This document shows positions 50,078 through 57,498 of a stretch of 64,000 nucleotides of DNA, piece by piece. The first letter of the stretch is position 1. Each line of letters begins with the position of its first letter. Made by a program: the position numbers and the translations under genes. The stretch comes from Sphingomonas profundi. Its GTDB lineage: Bacteria > Pseudomonadota > Alphaproteobacteria > Sphingomonadales > Sphingomonadaceae. Location of the stretch: NCBI RefSeq assembly GCF_009739515.1, contig NZ_CP046535.1, positions 62,001 through 126,000 of the forward strand, written 5' to 3'. The notes under the pieces were generated by a model. It had not been told where the DNA came from. It did not search any database and worked only from the letters and a program-made list of their open reading frames with translations.

Positions 50078-50960
50078 CGAGCGCGCGCGAGCGGCTGGCG
50101 ATCACGCCCTGCGGCCGGACCTGGATGAAGAGGATGACGAAGGCGAGCAGCAGCACCTGCGCCACGCTGACGTCCACGAAGATCTGCGCCAGCGCGGAGA
50201 ACAGCCCCAGCAGCAGCGCCGCCACGGTGGTGCCGACGATCGAACCGAGGCCGCCCATCACCACCACGAGGAAGGCGGGCACGATATAGCTCTGCCCCAC
50301 ATTGGGCGTCACCGGGCCGAGCAGCGCCAGCACCACGCCGGCCAGCCCGGCGATGCCGGTGCCGAGGCAGAACATGGCGAGGTCTACGCGGCGCACGTCG
50401 ATGCCGGTGGCGGCCGCCATCATGCGATCCTGGTTCACCGCGCGCACCAGCAGGCCGATGCGCGTGCGGGCGAGGACCAGCGCCAGCGCCGCGAGCACCG
50501 CCGCCGCCACCGCCAGGATGAACAGGCGGGAGGAGGGCACGTTGGCGCCGGCCAGGGTGAAGCCGCCGTCCAGCCAGGCCGGCGCGGTCACGTCCACGCC
50601 GATCGCGCCGAATAGGCTGCGCGCGGCCTGCTGGAGGATCAGGCTCACCCCCCATGTCGCCAGCAGCGTGTCGAGCGGGCGGGCGGAGAGGTGGCGCACG
50701 AGGCCGATCTGGATCACCCCGCCCATACAGGCCGCGCCGGCGAACGCCACCGGCATGGCGACGAGGATGCCCATCGGCCCCGGCACCGCCAGCAGGGTGA
50801 GGTAGGCGAGATAGCCGCCCAGCATCAGCATCTCGCCATGCGCCATGTTGATGACGCGCATCAGCCCGAAGCTGAGCGCCAGCCCCAGCGCCGCCAGCAG
50901 GTAGAGCGAGGCGAGGCTGAACCCGTTGAAGATCTGGGTGAGAACGAGGGCGCTATCCAC
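50070..50960 (-). CDS. urtB: Urea ABC transporter permease UrtB
   Basis: A GTG at 50960 with GGAG seven bases upstream gives 296 residues; the frame is open farther to 51011, but the extra residues look unlike the family. LTQIFNGFSLASLYLLAALG, the INMAHGEMLMLGGYLAYL segment and RPLDTLLATWGVSLILQQAA are typical of UrtB. The membrane protein has about eight helices. UrtA lies 119 nt upstream across a hairpin. Confidence 0.93.
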   Translation of the reverse strand: MDSALVLTQIFNGFSLASLYLLAALGLALSFGLMRVINMAHGEMLMLGGYLAYLTLLAVPGPMGILVAMPVAFAGAACMGGVIQIGLVRHLSARPLDTLLATWGVSLILQQAARSLFGAIGVDVTAPAWLDGGFTLAGANVPSSRLFILAVAAAVLAALALVLARTRIGLLVRAVNQDRMMAAATGIDVRRVDLAMFCLGTGIAGLAGVVLALLGPVTPNVGQSYIVPAFLVVVMGGLGSIVGTTVAALLLGLFSALAQIFVDVSVAQVLLLAFVILFIQVRPQGVIASRSRALDA

Positions 50961-51032
50961 CAAGTCGCTCCGGCGCGGGCCGAAACCCAAGTCTCCCGCC
51001 GCGAACGGCACCGCCCGGGCAGGAAGACAGGG

Positions 51033-51052
51033 ATCCCGGCTTGGGCCGGGAT
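51033..51052. repeat. Hairpin between urtA and urtB
   Basis: A perfect 8-bp stem ATCCCGGC/GCCGGGAT with a 4-base loop, in the frequent sphingomonad form GGGATCCCGGCTTGGGCCGG. It sits in the gap after urtA. Such hairpins after the binding-protein gene of ABC operons often lower expression of the membrane genes compared with the binding protein; that is inference here. Confidence 0.6.
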
Positions 51053-51079
51053 GACGATGTGGCCTGGGTCATCGCCGCC

Positions 51080-52270
51080 TCAGTTCAGCGTGCAGGTCTT
51101 GCCGGGGAAGGCGAGGCGATCATAGGGGTTCGGCGCGATCTCCTGATCGGAGCGGGAGATGATCCTGAACTGGCCGGCGGGATCGAGCTGGCCGACATAG
51201 GCGCGCTGGTGGAGGCTCTGGTTGCCCGCCAGCCGCACCGGCCCCATCGGCGAGGGGATGGCCGGCATCGCCGCCGCCGCCTTGCGCACGGCGGTGGGAT
51301 CGAAGCTGCGCGCCTTCTCCACCGCCGCCTTCCACAGATAGACATTCACATAGCCGTGGACCATCGGATCGGTGATCGCCGCGCCCGCGCCAAAACGCTT
51401 CTTGTAGGCGGCGACGAACGCCCGGTTCGCCGGCGTCGGCATCGACTGGAAGTAGTTCCAGGTCGCGTAGCTGCCCTTCACCAGCTGCGGCCCCATCGCC
51501 TGCGCCTCCTGCTCGGCGATGCTGAACGACATGACCGGGATTTGCGCGGAGGAGAGGCCGGCCGCCGCCATCTGCTTGAAGAAGGAGACGTTGCTGTCCC
51601 CGTTCAGGGTGGAGAAGATGATGTCCGGCTTGGCCGCGCGGATCTTGGCGACCACGGCGGAGAAGTCGGTGCCGCCCAGCGGCACATATTCCTCGCCGAC
51701 CACGGCCAGCTTGCGGGCGGCGATCTGCTTCTTCAGGATCAGGTTGGCGGTACGCGGGAACACATAGTCCGATCCGACGAGGAAGTAGCGTTTCCGGCCC
51801 TTCTGCGCCGCCCAGTTCAGCGCCGGCACGATCTGCTGGTTCGGCTGCGCGCCGGTGTAGATGATGTTCGGCGAGCATTCGTTGCCCTCGAACTGCACCG
51901 GATACCAGAGCAGGTTGTTGGTCCGCTGGAACACCGGCAGCATCGCCTTGCGGCTGGCCGAGGTCCAGCCGCCGAACACGGTGGCGACCTGCTGCTGCTG
52001 GATCAGCTTGCCGGCCTTCTGCGCGAAGGTGGCGGGATCGGAGGCGCCGTCCTCGACGATGGCGACGATGCGGCGGCCCATCACGCCGCCCTTGGCGTTG
52101 ATCTCGTCGATCGCCATGATCTCGGCATTCTTAACCGTCACCTCGCTGATCGCCATCGTGCCGGAGAGCGACTGGAGGACGCCGACCTTCACCGGCTCCG
52201 CCCCCTGCGCGGCGGTGGCGCCTAGCAGGGCGGCGACGGCGAGCGGCAGGCGCTTGGGCGAAGAGATCAT
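51080..52270 (-). CDS. urtA: Urea ABC transporter substrate-binding protein UrtA
   Basis: The ATG at 52270 gives 396 residues with a signal peptide (SPKRLPLAVAALLGATAAQG). The mature protein is a periplasmic Leu/Ile/Val-binding-fold protein: VKVGVLQSLSGTMAISE, VFGGWTSASRKAMLPVF, WYPVQFEGNECSPNIIYTGA and GAQPNQQIVPALNW. These passages are characteristic of UrtA rather than LivJ. It should bind urea in the periplasm and is the first gene of the urt operon. An 18-bp motif copy lies 89 nt upstream in the region shared with the ureohydrolase gene. Confidence 0.94.
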   Translation of the reverse strand: MISSPKRLPLAVAALLGATAAQGAEPVKVGVLQSLSGTMAISEVTVKNAEIMAIDEINAKGGVMGRRIVAIVEDGASDPATFAQKAGKLIQQQQVATVFGGWTSASRKAMLPVFQRTNNLLWYPVQFEGNECSPNIIYTGAQPNQQIVPALNWAAQKGRKRYFLVGSDYVFPRTANLILKKQIAARKLAVVGEEYVPLGGTDFSAVVAKIRAAKPDIIFSTLNGDSNVSFFKQMAAAGLSSAQIPVMSFSIAEQEAQAMGPQLVKGSYATWNYFQSMPTPANRAFVAAYKKRFGAGAAITDPMVHGYVNVYLWKAAVEKARSFDPTAVRKAAAAMPAIPSPMGPVRLAGNQSLHQRAYVGQLDPAGQFRIISRSDQEIAPNPYDRLAFPGKTCTLN

Positions 52271-52358
52271 GACGGCCCCCAAAATGGTCGATTCGGCGGG
52301 CGCGCGATCCCCGCGATCTGCCCTGGCGGACAAGCTAGGGCGTAAGCCCGACCGGCGT

Positions 52359-52376
52359 ATGCGTCATTTGACGTAG
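52359..52376 (+). promoter_or_regulatory. Shared operator-like motif, site C (between urtA and the ureohydrolase gene)
   Basis: ATGCGTCATTTGACGTAG, 16 of 18 identical to site A, lies in the divergent region. It points toward the ureohydrolase gene (start 93 nt away); the urtA start is 88 nt away on the other side. It may serve both. Confidence 0.7.
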
Positions 52377-52469
52377 ACCTCGCATGTGCGAGAAAGCTCA
52401 TATCGGACGGGCTGATACGGGCGCTCTCCGGTTGCGCTGCATCGCGGCGAAGAAGGGGGCAGGGCGGAT

Positions 52470-53933
52470 ATGGCGGCACGCGCGAAGAGGCTGGCTCCGG
52501 CGCTCGCGCTGCTTGCCGCAGTGTCGCTGGCGGTGGTGGCGCAGGGCGCCGGGCAGGTGCCGGACTGGCTGGCCGCCAAGATCGCCACCCTGCCGCCCGC
52601 CAAGAAGGAGTTCCTGCTGAACGGCGAGACCGGCGGCTTCGCGGCGCGCAAGGACCTGCTGTTCAAGCGTTTCGAGACGAAGACGCCGGCCGAAATCGAG
52701 GCCTATGTCGACGGCATGATGGCGGTGGTGGAGGCATCGCGCTTCCACCCCGGCACGGACGAGGCGGCGATCCCGCTCAACACCGCCGATCCGGGCTTCA
52801 ACGGCTGGCGGGTGAAGCGGCCGGAGGCGTTCGATACGCCGCGCAGCCCCGGCCCGATTAACCTGAACCGTTATCTGGGCGCCGGCCCCAAGCAGGGCAT
52901 CCCCACCTTCTTCAACCAGCCGGTGGCGCTCAACCCGGCGGACCTGAGGGCCGGCAAGGTGGATGTCGCGATCATGGGCGCGGGGCTGGACATGGGTTCC
53001 GGCTTCCGCGGCACCGCCTACGGCCCGCGCGCCATCCGCACCGGCGAGGTGTACAAGGGCATGGGCTTCGTGACGCCGGAGAACATGCACGTCATGGTCT
53101 CGCCGTTCAACGAGCTGAATGTGGTCGATTATGGCGATGCGGCGGTGGACCAGATGTCCACCGAGCGCAGCCTGGATCATATCCGCGCGATGGTGCGCGA
53201 GATCGCGGAGACCGGCGCGATCCCGATGATCGTCGGCGGCGATCACTCGCTGATGTACGCCGACGCGGCGGGCCTCGCCGACGTCTACGGCAAGGGCAAG
53301 GTGGGCATCGTCCACTTCGATGCGCACTATGACGCCAGCCGCTCGGGCGACCATCTGATCAGCCACGGCCAGCCGGTCTACCGCCTTATCAAGGAAGGCC
53401 ATGTGCCCGGCCGCAACTTCATCCAGGTCGGCCTGCGCGGCTACTGGCCGGACGAGAGCTCGTTCAAGTGGATGCGGGAGCAGGGCTTCCGCTACCACCC
53501 GATGGCGGAGGTGGAGAAGACCGACTGGAACACCGTGATGAACCGCGCGGTGAAGGAGGCGCGCGAAGGGCCGGAGAAGATCTTCGTCAGCTTTGACGTC
53601 GACGTGCTCGATCCGGCCTTCATGCCCGGCACCGGCACGCCCGAACCCGGCGGCCTGACAATGCGCGAGGCGATGCCGATCGTGCGCCGCCTGTGCGCCG
53701 AGACGAACGTCGTCGGTTTCGAACTGGTCGAGACGGACCCGCTCGTCGACCCGGGCTACACCTCCGCGCTGAACGCGGTGCGCATCCTGCGCGAGTGCCT
53801 GACCGGCATCGCCATGCGCCGGCGGGGCCTCACCTCCGACCATTATCTGAGCCCGCTGACGACGGATCACGGGCAGGGGCCGTGGCGGCCGCAGCCCGCC
53901 GCCGCCCCGGCGAAGCGGCGAAAGGGGGCGTGA
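52470..53933 (+). CDS. Exported arginase-family ureohydrolase
   Basis: This 487-residue protein has the complete dimetal site of the arginase/agmatinase fold: GGDHSL with His-259, DAHYD with Asp-284, His-286 and Asp-288, and SFDVDVLDP with Asp-376 and Asp-378. It starts with a signal peptide (RLAPALALLAAVSLAVVAQG) and a long N-terminal extension (about 30-150) absent from cytosolic agmatinases (about 310 residues). It should hydrolyse a guanidino compound to urea plus an amine outside the cytoplasm. The substrate (agmatine, guanidinobutyrate, guanidine or another) cannot be told. The ATG at 52470 follows AGGGCGGAT. It overlaps the next gene by one base (TGATG). Confidence 0.9.
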   Translation: MAARAKRLAPALALLAAVSLAVVAQGAGQVPDWLAAKIATLPPAKKEFLLNGETGGFAARKDLLFKRFETKTPAEIEAYVDGMMAVVEASRFHPGTDEAAIPLNTADPGFNGWRVKRPEAFDTPRSPGPINLNRYLGAGPKQGIPTFFNQPVALNPADLRAGKVDVAIMGAGLDMGSGFRGTAYGPRAIRTGEVYKGMGFVTPENMHVMVSPFNELNVVDYGDAAVDQMSTERSLDHIRAMVREIAETGAIPMIVGGDHSLMYADAAGLADVYGKGKVGIVHFDAHYDASRSGDHLISHGQPVYRLIKEGHVPGRNFIQVGLRGYWPDESSFKWMREQGFRYHPMAEVEKTDWNTVMNRAVKEAREGPEKIFVSFDVDVLDPAFMPGTGTPEPGGLTMREAMPIVRRLCAETNVVGFELVETDPLVDPGYTSALNAVRILRECLTGIAMRRRGLTSDHYLSPLTTDHGQGPWRPQPAAAPAKRRKGA

Positions 53934-54721
53934 TGCCGGTGTGGCGCAACATGTGGAGCGATCCGCTGATCCTGTTCCTGCTGATCGGCGGAGGCTTCTT
54001 CCTGGCCTACACCCTCGTCACCCGCCACGGTGAGCGGATCGAGGTGACGCGGGGCATGCAGGCGAGCCTCGCCACCGACTATGAGACGATGACCGGCCAC
54101 CGGCCCGATGCGGCGCAGCAGGCGAAGCTGGTGAGGGACTATGTCGCCAACGAGATGCTGTTCCGCGAGGCGATCGAGCGCGGCCTGCACCTGACCGACA
54201 AGGCGACCAAGCAGCGGCTGATCGACCGGCTGCGCTTCATGATAACGGGCACGCCCGCCGAGCCGACCGAGGAGCAGCTGATCAACCATTATTCCGAGCA
54301 TATGGATCTCTACCGATCGGAGCCGCAGATGAGCTTCGAGCATGTTTATTTCACCGAGCCGCCGGCGGATCCCGCCGCCGCGCTCGCCCGGCTGAACCGC
54401 GGCGAGCGGGTGGCGGGCGACGATTTCTGGATGGGCCGCACCTTCCCGAACTACGGCCAGTCGATGATCCGCGGCATGTTCGGCCAGCCCTTCCTCGATG
54501 CCATCGGCAAGGCGCCGCCCGGCCGCTGGTTCGGCCCCGTGCGATCGATCCGCGGCGTGCATTTCGTGAAGGTCACGGGCACCGCCCCGCCGGGCTTGAT
54601 TCCCTATCCCGACATACGCGAGCAGGTGCGGCAGGATTATATGACCGCGCAGACGGGCGGCGCGATCGATGCCGAAGTGAGCAAGCTGGAGCGCAAATAT
54701 GACGTCGCCATCGATCGCTGA
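53933..54721 (+). CDS. Membrane-anchored peptidyl-prolyl isomerase (SurA/PpiD-like)
   Basis: This 262-residue protein has an N-terminal membrane anchor (MWSDPLILFLLIGGGFFLAY, about 7-27), a helical chaperone-like part (KLVRDYVANEMLFREAIERG) and a region that resembles a parvulin domain (EEQLINHYSEHMDLYR, then FEHVYFTEPPADPAAALARL). The PPIase core is degenerate and lacks some conserved residues (MGRTFPNYGQSM replaces the usual glycine-rich loop). It is translationally coupled to the exported ureohydrolase and precedes a HupE/UreJ-like gene, so a role in folding or metal loading of that enzyme is likely. Confidence 0.72.
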   Translation: MPVWRNMWSDPLILFLLIGGGFFLAYTLVTRHGERIEVTRGMQASLATDYETMTGHRPDAAQQAKLVRDYVANEMLFREAIERGLHLTDKATKQRLIDRLRFMITGTPAEPTEEQLINHYSEHMDLYRSEPQMSFEHVYFTEPPADPAAALARLNRGERVAGDDFWMGRTFPNYGQSMIRGMFGQPFLDAIGKAPPGRWFGPVRSIRGVHFVKVTGTAPPGLIPYPDIREQVRQDYMTAQTGGAIDAEVSKLERKYDVAIDR

Positions 54722-55763
54722 GCGGGCCTGCGCGCGCTCCGTTCATACCGGCGCGGGACGGAGCGTGGCGCGGATCCTCCTCGCCTTGCTCGCCCTTCTC
54801 GCCTTCGCCGCGCCCGCGCGCGCCGACGTCTTCAGCCTCGGCCGCTACGATTTCGGGCCGGGCGAGGAGGCCGGCGTCTACGAGCTGACCGCATCCGTGC
54901 CCGAGACGGTCGCCTCGCGCCTGCCGGTCGTCTGGCCGGAGGGCTGCGCCGAGACGGGCCACGATCGCCAGACGATGGCCGGCCGCGCGCGCTACGCGTT
55001 CGAGATACGCTGCGGCCGGGCGCTCGGCCGCGACGACGTGATCCGCACGCCGTGGCTGGTGGACGGCGCCGCCTTCACCTCCACGATCGCCGGCGCGCCG
55101 GTGGAGCAGGCGGTGACGGCGGGCGACGACGGCGCCGTGCTGCCGGTGGGTGCCGCCGGCGGCGCCGAGCGATCGTTCCGCGCGGTGGCGGCCGATTATG
55201 GCGTGCAGGGCATCCTCCACATCCTCGGCGGCTGGGATCATCTCGCCTTCGTGCTGTGCCTGTGCCTGCTGACGCGCGGCCGCCAGTTGCTGCTGCTGGT
55301 GACGACCTTCACGGCCGGCCACTCGATCTCGCTGGCGCTGGCCTTCTTCGACGTGATCCACGTGCCCGTGCCGCCGGTGGAGGCGGTGATCGCCCTGTCG
55401 ATCGCGTTCATGGCGCGCGAGGCGCTGCGGGTGACGCCGGATGCGGTGGAGAGCGTGGCGGCGCGGCGGCGCTACATGGCGATCGTCGCCACGTTCGGGC
55501 TGCTGCACGGCCTGGGCTTCGCCACTGCGCTCGGCGAGCTCGGCGTTTCCCCGCACGAGCGGGTGGAGGGGCTCGTCTTCTTCAACGTCGGCGTCGAAGT
55601 CGGGCAGTTGCTGTTCGTCGGCGTGGTGCTGGCGGCGATGGCGGCGGCGCGGGCGATCGGCCGGGCGGAGCCGGTGCGGGTGGCGGCACTGTACGGCGCG
55701 GGCGCGCTCGGCTGCTTCTGGATGCTGGAGCGGGTGGCCGGCTTCGGCCAGCTCGCCGCCTGA
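54699..55763 (+). CDS. HupE/UreJ-like nickel permease
   Basis: The start at 54699 is preceded by GGAG and overlaps the upstream gene by 23 nt; a GTG at 54765 is an alternative that gives a shorter signal peptide. The protein (354 residues) has an export signal (ILLALLALLAFAAPARA), a periplasmic domain of about 130 residues, then six to seven helices. The HupE/UreJ signature is in ILHILGGWDHLAFVLCLCLL, FTAGHSISLALAF and FGLLHGLGFATAL, with His and Asp for nickel. It could supply nickel for urease or for the ureohydrolase. Confidence 0.85.
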   Translation: MTSPSIAERACARSVHTGAGRSVARILLALLALLAFAAPARADVFSLGRYDFGPGEEAGVYELTASVPETVASRLPVVWPEGCAETGHDRQTMAGRARYAFEIRCGRALGRDDVIRTPWLVDGAAFTSTIAGAPVEQAVTAGDDGAVLPVGAAGGAERSFRAVAADYGVQGILHILGGWDHLAFVLCLCLLTRGRQLLLLVTTFTAGHSISLALAFFDVIHVPVPPVEAVIALSIAFMAREALRVTPDAVESVAARRRYMAIVATFGLLHGLGFATALGELGVSPHERVEGLVFFNVGVEVGQLLFVGVVLAAMAAARAIGRAEPVRVAALYGAGALGCFWMLERVAGFGQLAA

Positions 55764-55776
55764 CCGGCGCCGGCGG

Positions 55777-57360
55777 ATGCAGGATGCCCAGGCGCTGCAC
55801 CGCGCCGCCGGCGAGGCGCTGGCGCGCGGCGACGCGGCGCGGGCGCGAGCGGCGGCGGCGGCACTCGTCGCACAGGCGCCGGGGCAGGCGGCGGGCCATT
55901 TCTTGCTCGGCATGGCGGAGGCGGCGCTCGGCCGGGTCACGATCGGTCTCGCCTCGGTCGATCGCGCGATCGCCGTCGCGCCCACGCCCGAGCACCAGGC
56001 GCAGCGCGCCCGCCTGCTCATCCTGCTGCGGCGCGAGGCGGACGCGCAGGCGGCGGCCGATGCGGCCCGCGCGGCCGGGCCGGGCGACGCGCTGACCTTC
56101 GACACGATCGGCTGCGTCTATGCCCGCCTCGGCGATCATGCGGCGGCGGCGGAGATGTTCGCCCCGGCCGTGGCGGCGGCGCCCGACACGCTCGATTTCC
56201 GCTACAATCTGGCGACGGCGCTGGGCTTCCTCGGCCGCGTGGACGAGGCGGAGGCGGCGTTCGAGGCGATCCTGGCGCGGTGGCCCGGCAGCGCGCGCAC
56301 CCATTATGCACTGGCGGGCCTGCGCCGGCAGAGCGCCGCGACGAACCACCTGCCGCGGCTGGAGGCGGCGCTGGCGCAGGCGCAAACCGCCGACGACCGG
56401 CTGCGCCTGCGCTATGCGCTGGCGAAGGAATATGAGGATGTGGGCGATGCGCCCGCCGCCTTCCGCCACCTCCACGCCGCCAACACCCGGCGCAAGGCCG
56501 AGATCGGCTATGATTTCGCGCAGGACGCCGCGATCTTCGACGCGATCGAGGCGGCCTGGGCCGAGCCGCCGCCCGCGGGCGCGACGGATCCGGCAGGCGC
56601 GGTGGCCGAGGCGCCGATCTTCGTGCTGGGCATGCCGCGCACCGGCACCACCCTGGTCGATCGCATCCTCTCCTCCCACCCCGACGTCCATTCCGCCGGC
56701 GAGCTGCAGGCGATGCCGCTGGCGGCCAAGCAGCTGGCCGGCACCCGATCCCGCGTGGTGATCGACGCGGAGACGGTGCGGATCGCGGCGCGGCTTGATC
56801 CGCGCGCGATCGGCGCGGCCTATGTCGCGCGGGCGGGGCAGCACCGCCGGCGGGCGGACGGGCGGTTCATAGACAAGCTGCCGGCCAACAGCCTCTATAT
56901 CGGCCACATCGCCACGGCCCTGCCGCATGCGAGCATCGTCTGCCTAAGGCGCGATCCGATGGATGTGGTGTGGAGCAACTACAAGAATCTCTTCGCGGCG
57001 AACTCGCCTTATTATTACTATTCTTACGATCTGCTCGATACGGCGCATTTCTATCAGCGGTTCGATCGGCTGATGGCGCACTGGCGCCGGCTGTTTCCCG
57101 GCCGGGTGCTGGAACTGCGCTACGAGGATCTCGTCGCCGACCAGCGCGGCCAGACGGAGCGGCTGCTGGCGCACTGCCGGCTCGGCTGGAACGAGGCCTG
57201 CCTGCGCTTCCACGAGAATGACGCCGCCGTCGCCACACCCAGCGCCGCGCAGGTGCGGCGGCCGCTCTACCGGGAGGCGGTGGCGCGGTGGAAGGCGCAT
57301 GCCGAGGCGCTGGAGCCGGTGCGCGCCTGGTTCGAGCGGCAGGGCATCGCCACCGGCTGA
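55777..57360 (+). CDS. TPR-repeat sulfotransferase
   Basis: This 527-residue protein has tetratricopeptide repeats (about 1-260: DAQALHRAAGEALARGDAAR, DHAAAAEMFAPAVAAAPDTL, NLATALGFLGRVDEAEAAFE) and a C-terminal sulfotransferase domain. The 5'-PAPS loop is IFVLGMPRTGTTLVDRIL, the 3' motif SIVCLRRDPMDVVWSNYKNL. The gene starts 14 nt after the HupE-like gene and ends before a convergent TBDR. The same TPR-plus-enzyme layout as the Asp/Asn hydroxylase at 20558 suggests a shared role with receptors. Sulfated substrates are unknown. Confidence 0.88.
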   Translation: MQDAQALHRAAGEALARGDAARARAAAAALVAQAPGQAAGHFLLGMAEAALGRVTIGLASVDRAIAVAPTPEHQAQRARLLILLRREADAQAAADAARAAGPGDALTFDTIGCVYARLGDHAAAAEMFAPAVAAAPDTLDFRYNLATALGFLGRVDEAEAAFEAILARWPGSARTHYALAGLRRQSAATNHLPRLEAALAQAQTADDRLRLRYALAKEYEDVGDAPAAFRHLHAANTRRKAEIGYDFAQDAAIFDAIEAAWAEPPPAGATDPAGAVAEAPIFVLGMPRTGTTLVDRILSSHPDVHSAGELQAMPLAAKQLAGTRSRVVIDAETVRIAARLDPRAIGAAYVARAGQHRRRADGRFIDKLPANSLYIGHIATALPHASIVCLRRDPMDVVWSNYKNLFAANSPYYYYSYDLLDTAHFYQRFDRLMAHWRRLFPGRVLELRYEDLVADQRGQTERLLAHCRLGWNEACLRFHENDAAVATPSAAQVRRPLYREAVARWKAHAEALEPVRAWFERQGIATG

Positions 57361-57392
57361 CGGAGGGCGAAGAAGAAAGAGGCCACCGTTAC

Positions 57393-57435
57393 CGGCAGCC
57401 CCTTTCCCCTTGCGACCCCGAAGGGAAGCCTGCCG
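57393..57435. terminator. Possible hairpin between convergent genes
   Basis: CGGCAG pairs with CTGCCG, with an inner TTCCCCTT/AAGGGAA stretch. The stem is interrupted and there is no U-tract. It lies between the sulfotransferase and the convergent TBDR and may separate the two transcripts. Confidence 0.3.
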
Positions 57436-57498
57436 CTTGGGCCACCGCACCTGAACGGGTGATGAGCGCGGCGCTCCCGCCGGCCGCGCTTTACCCTA

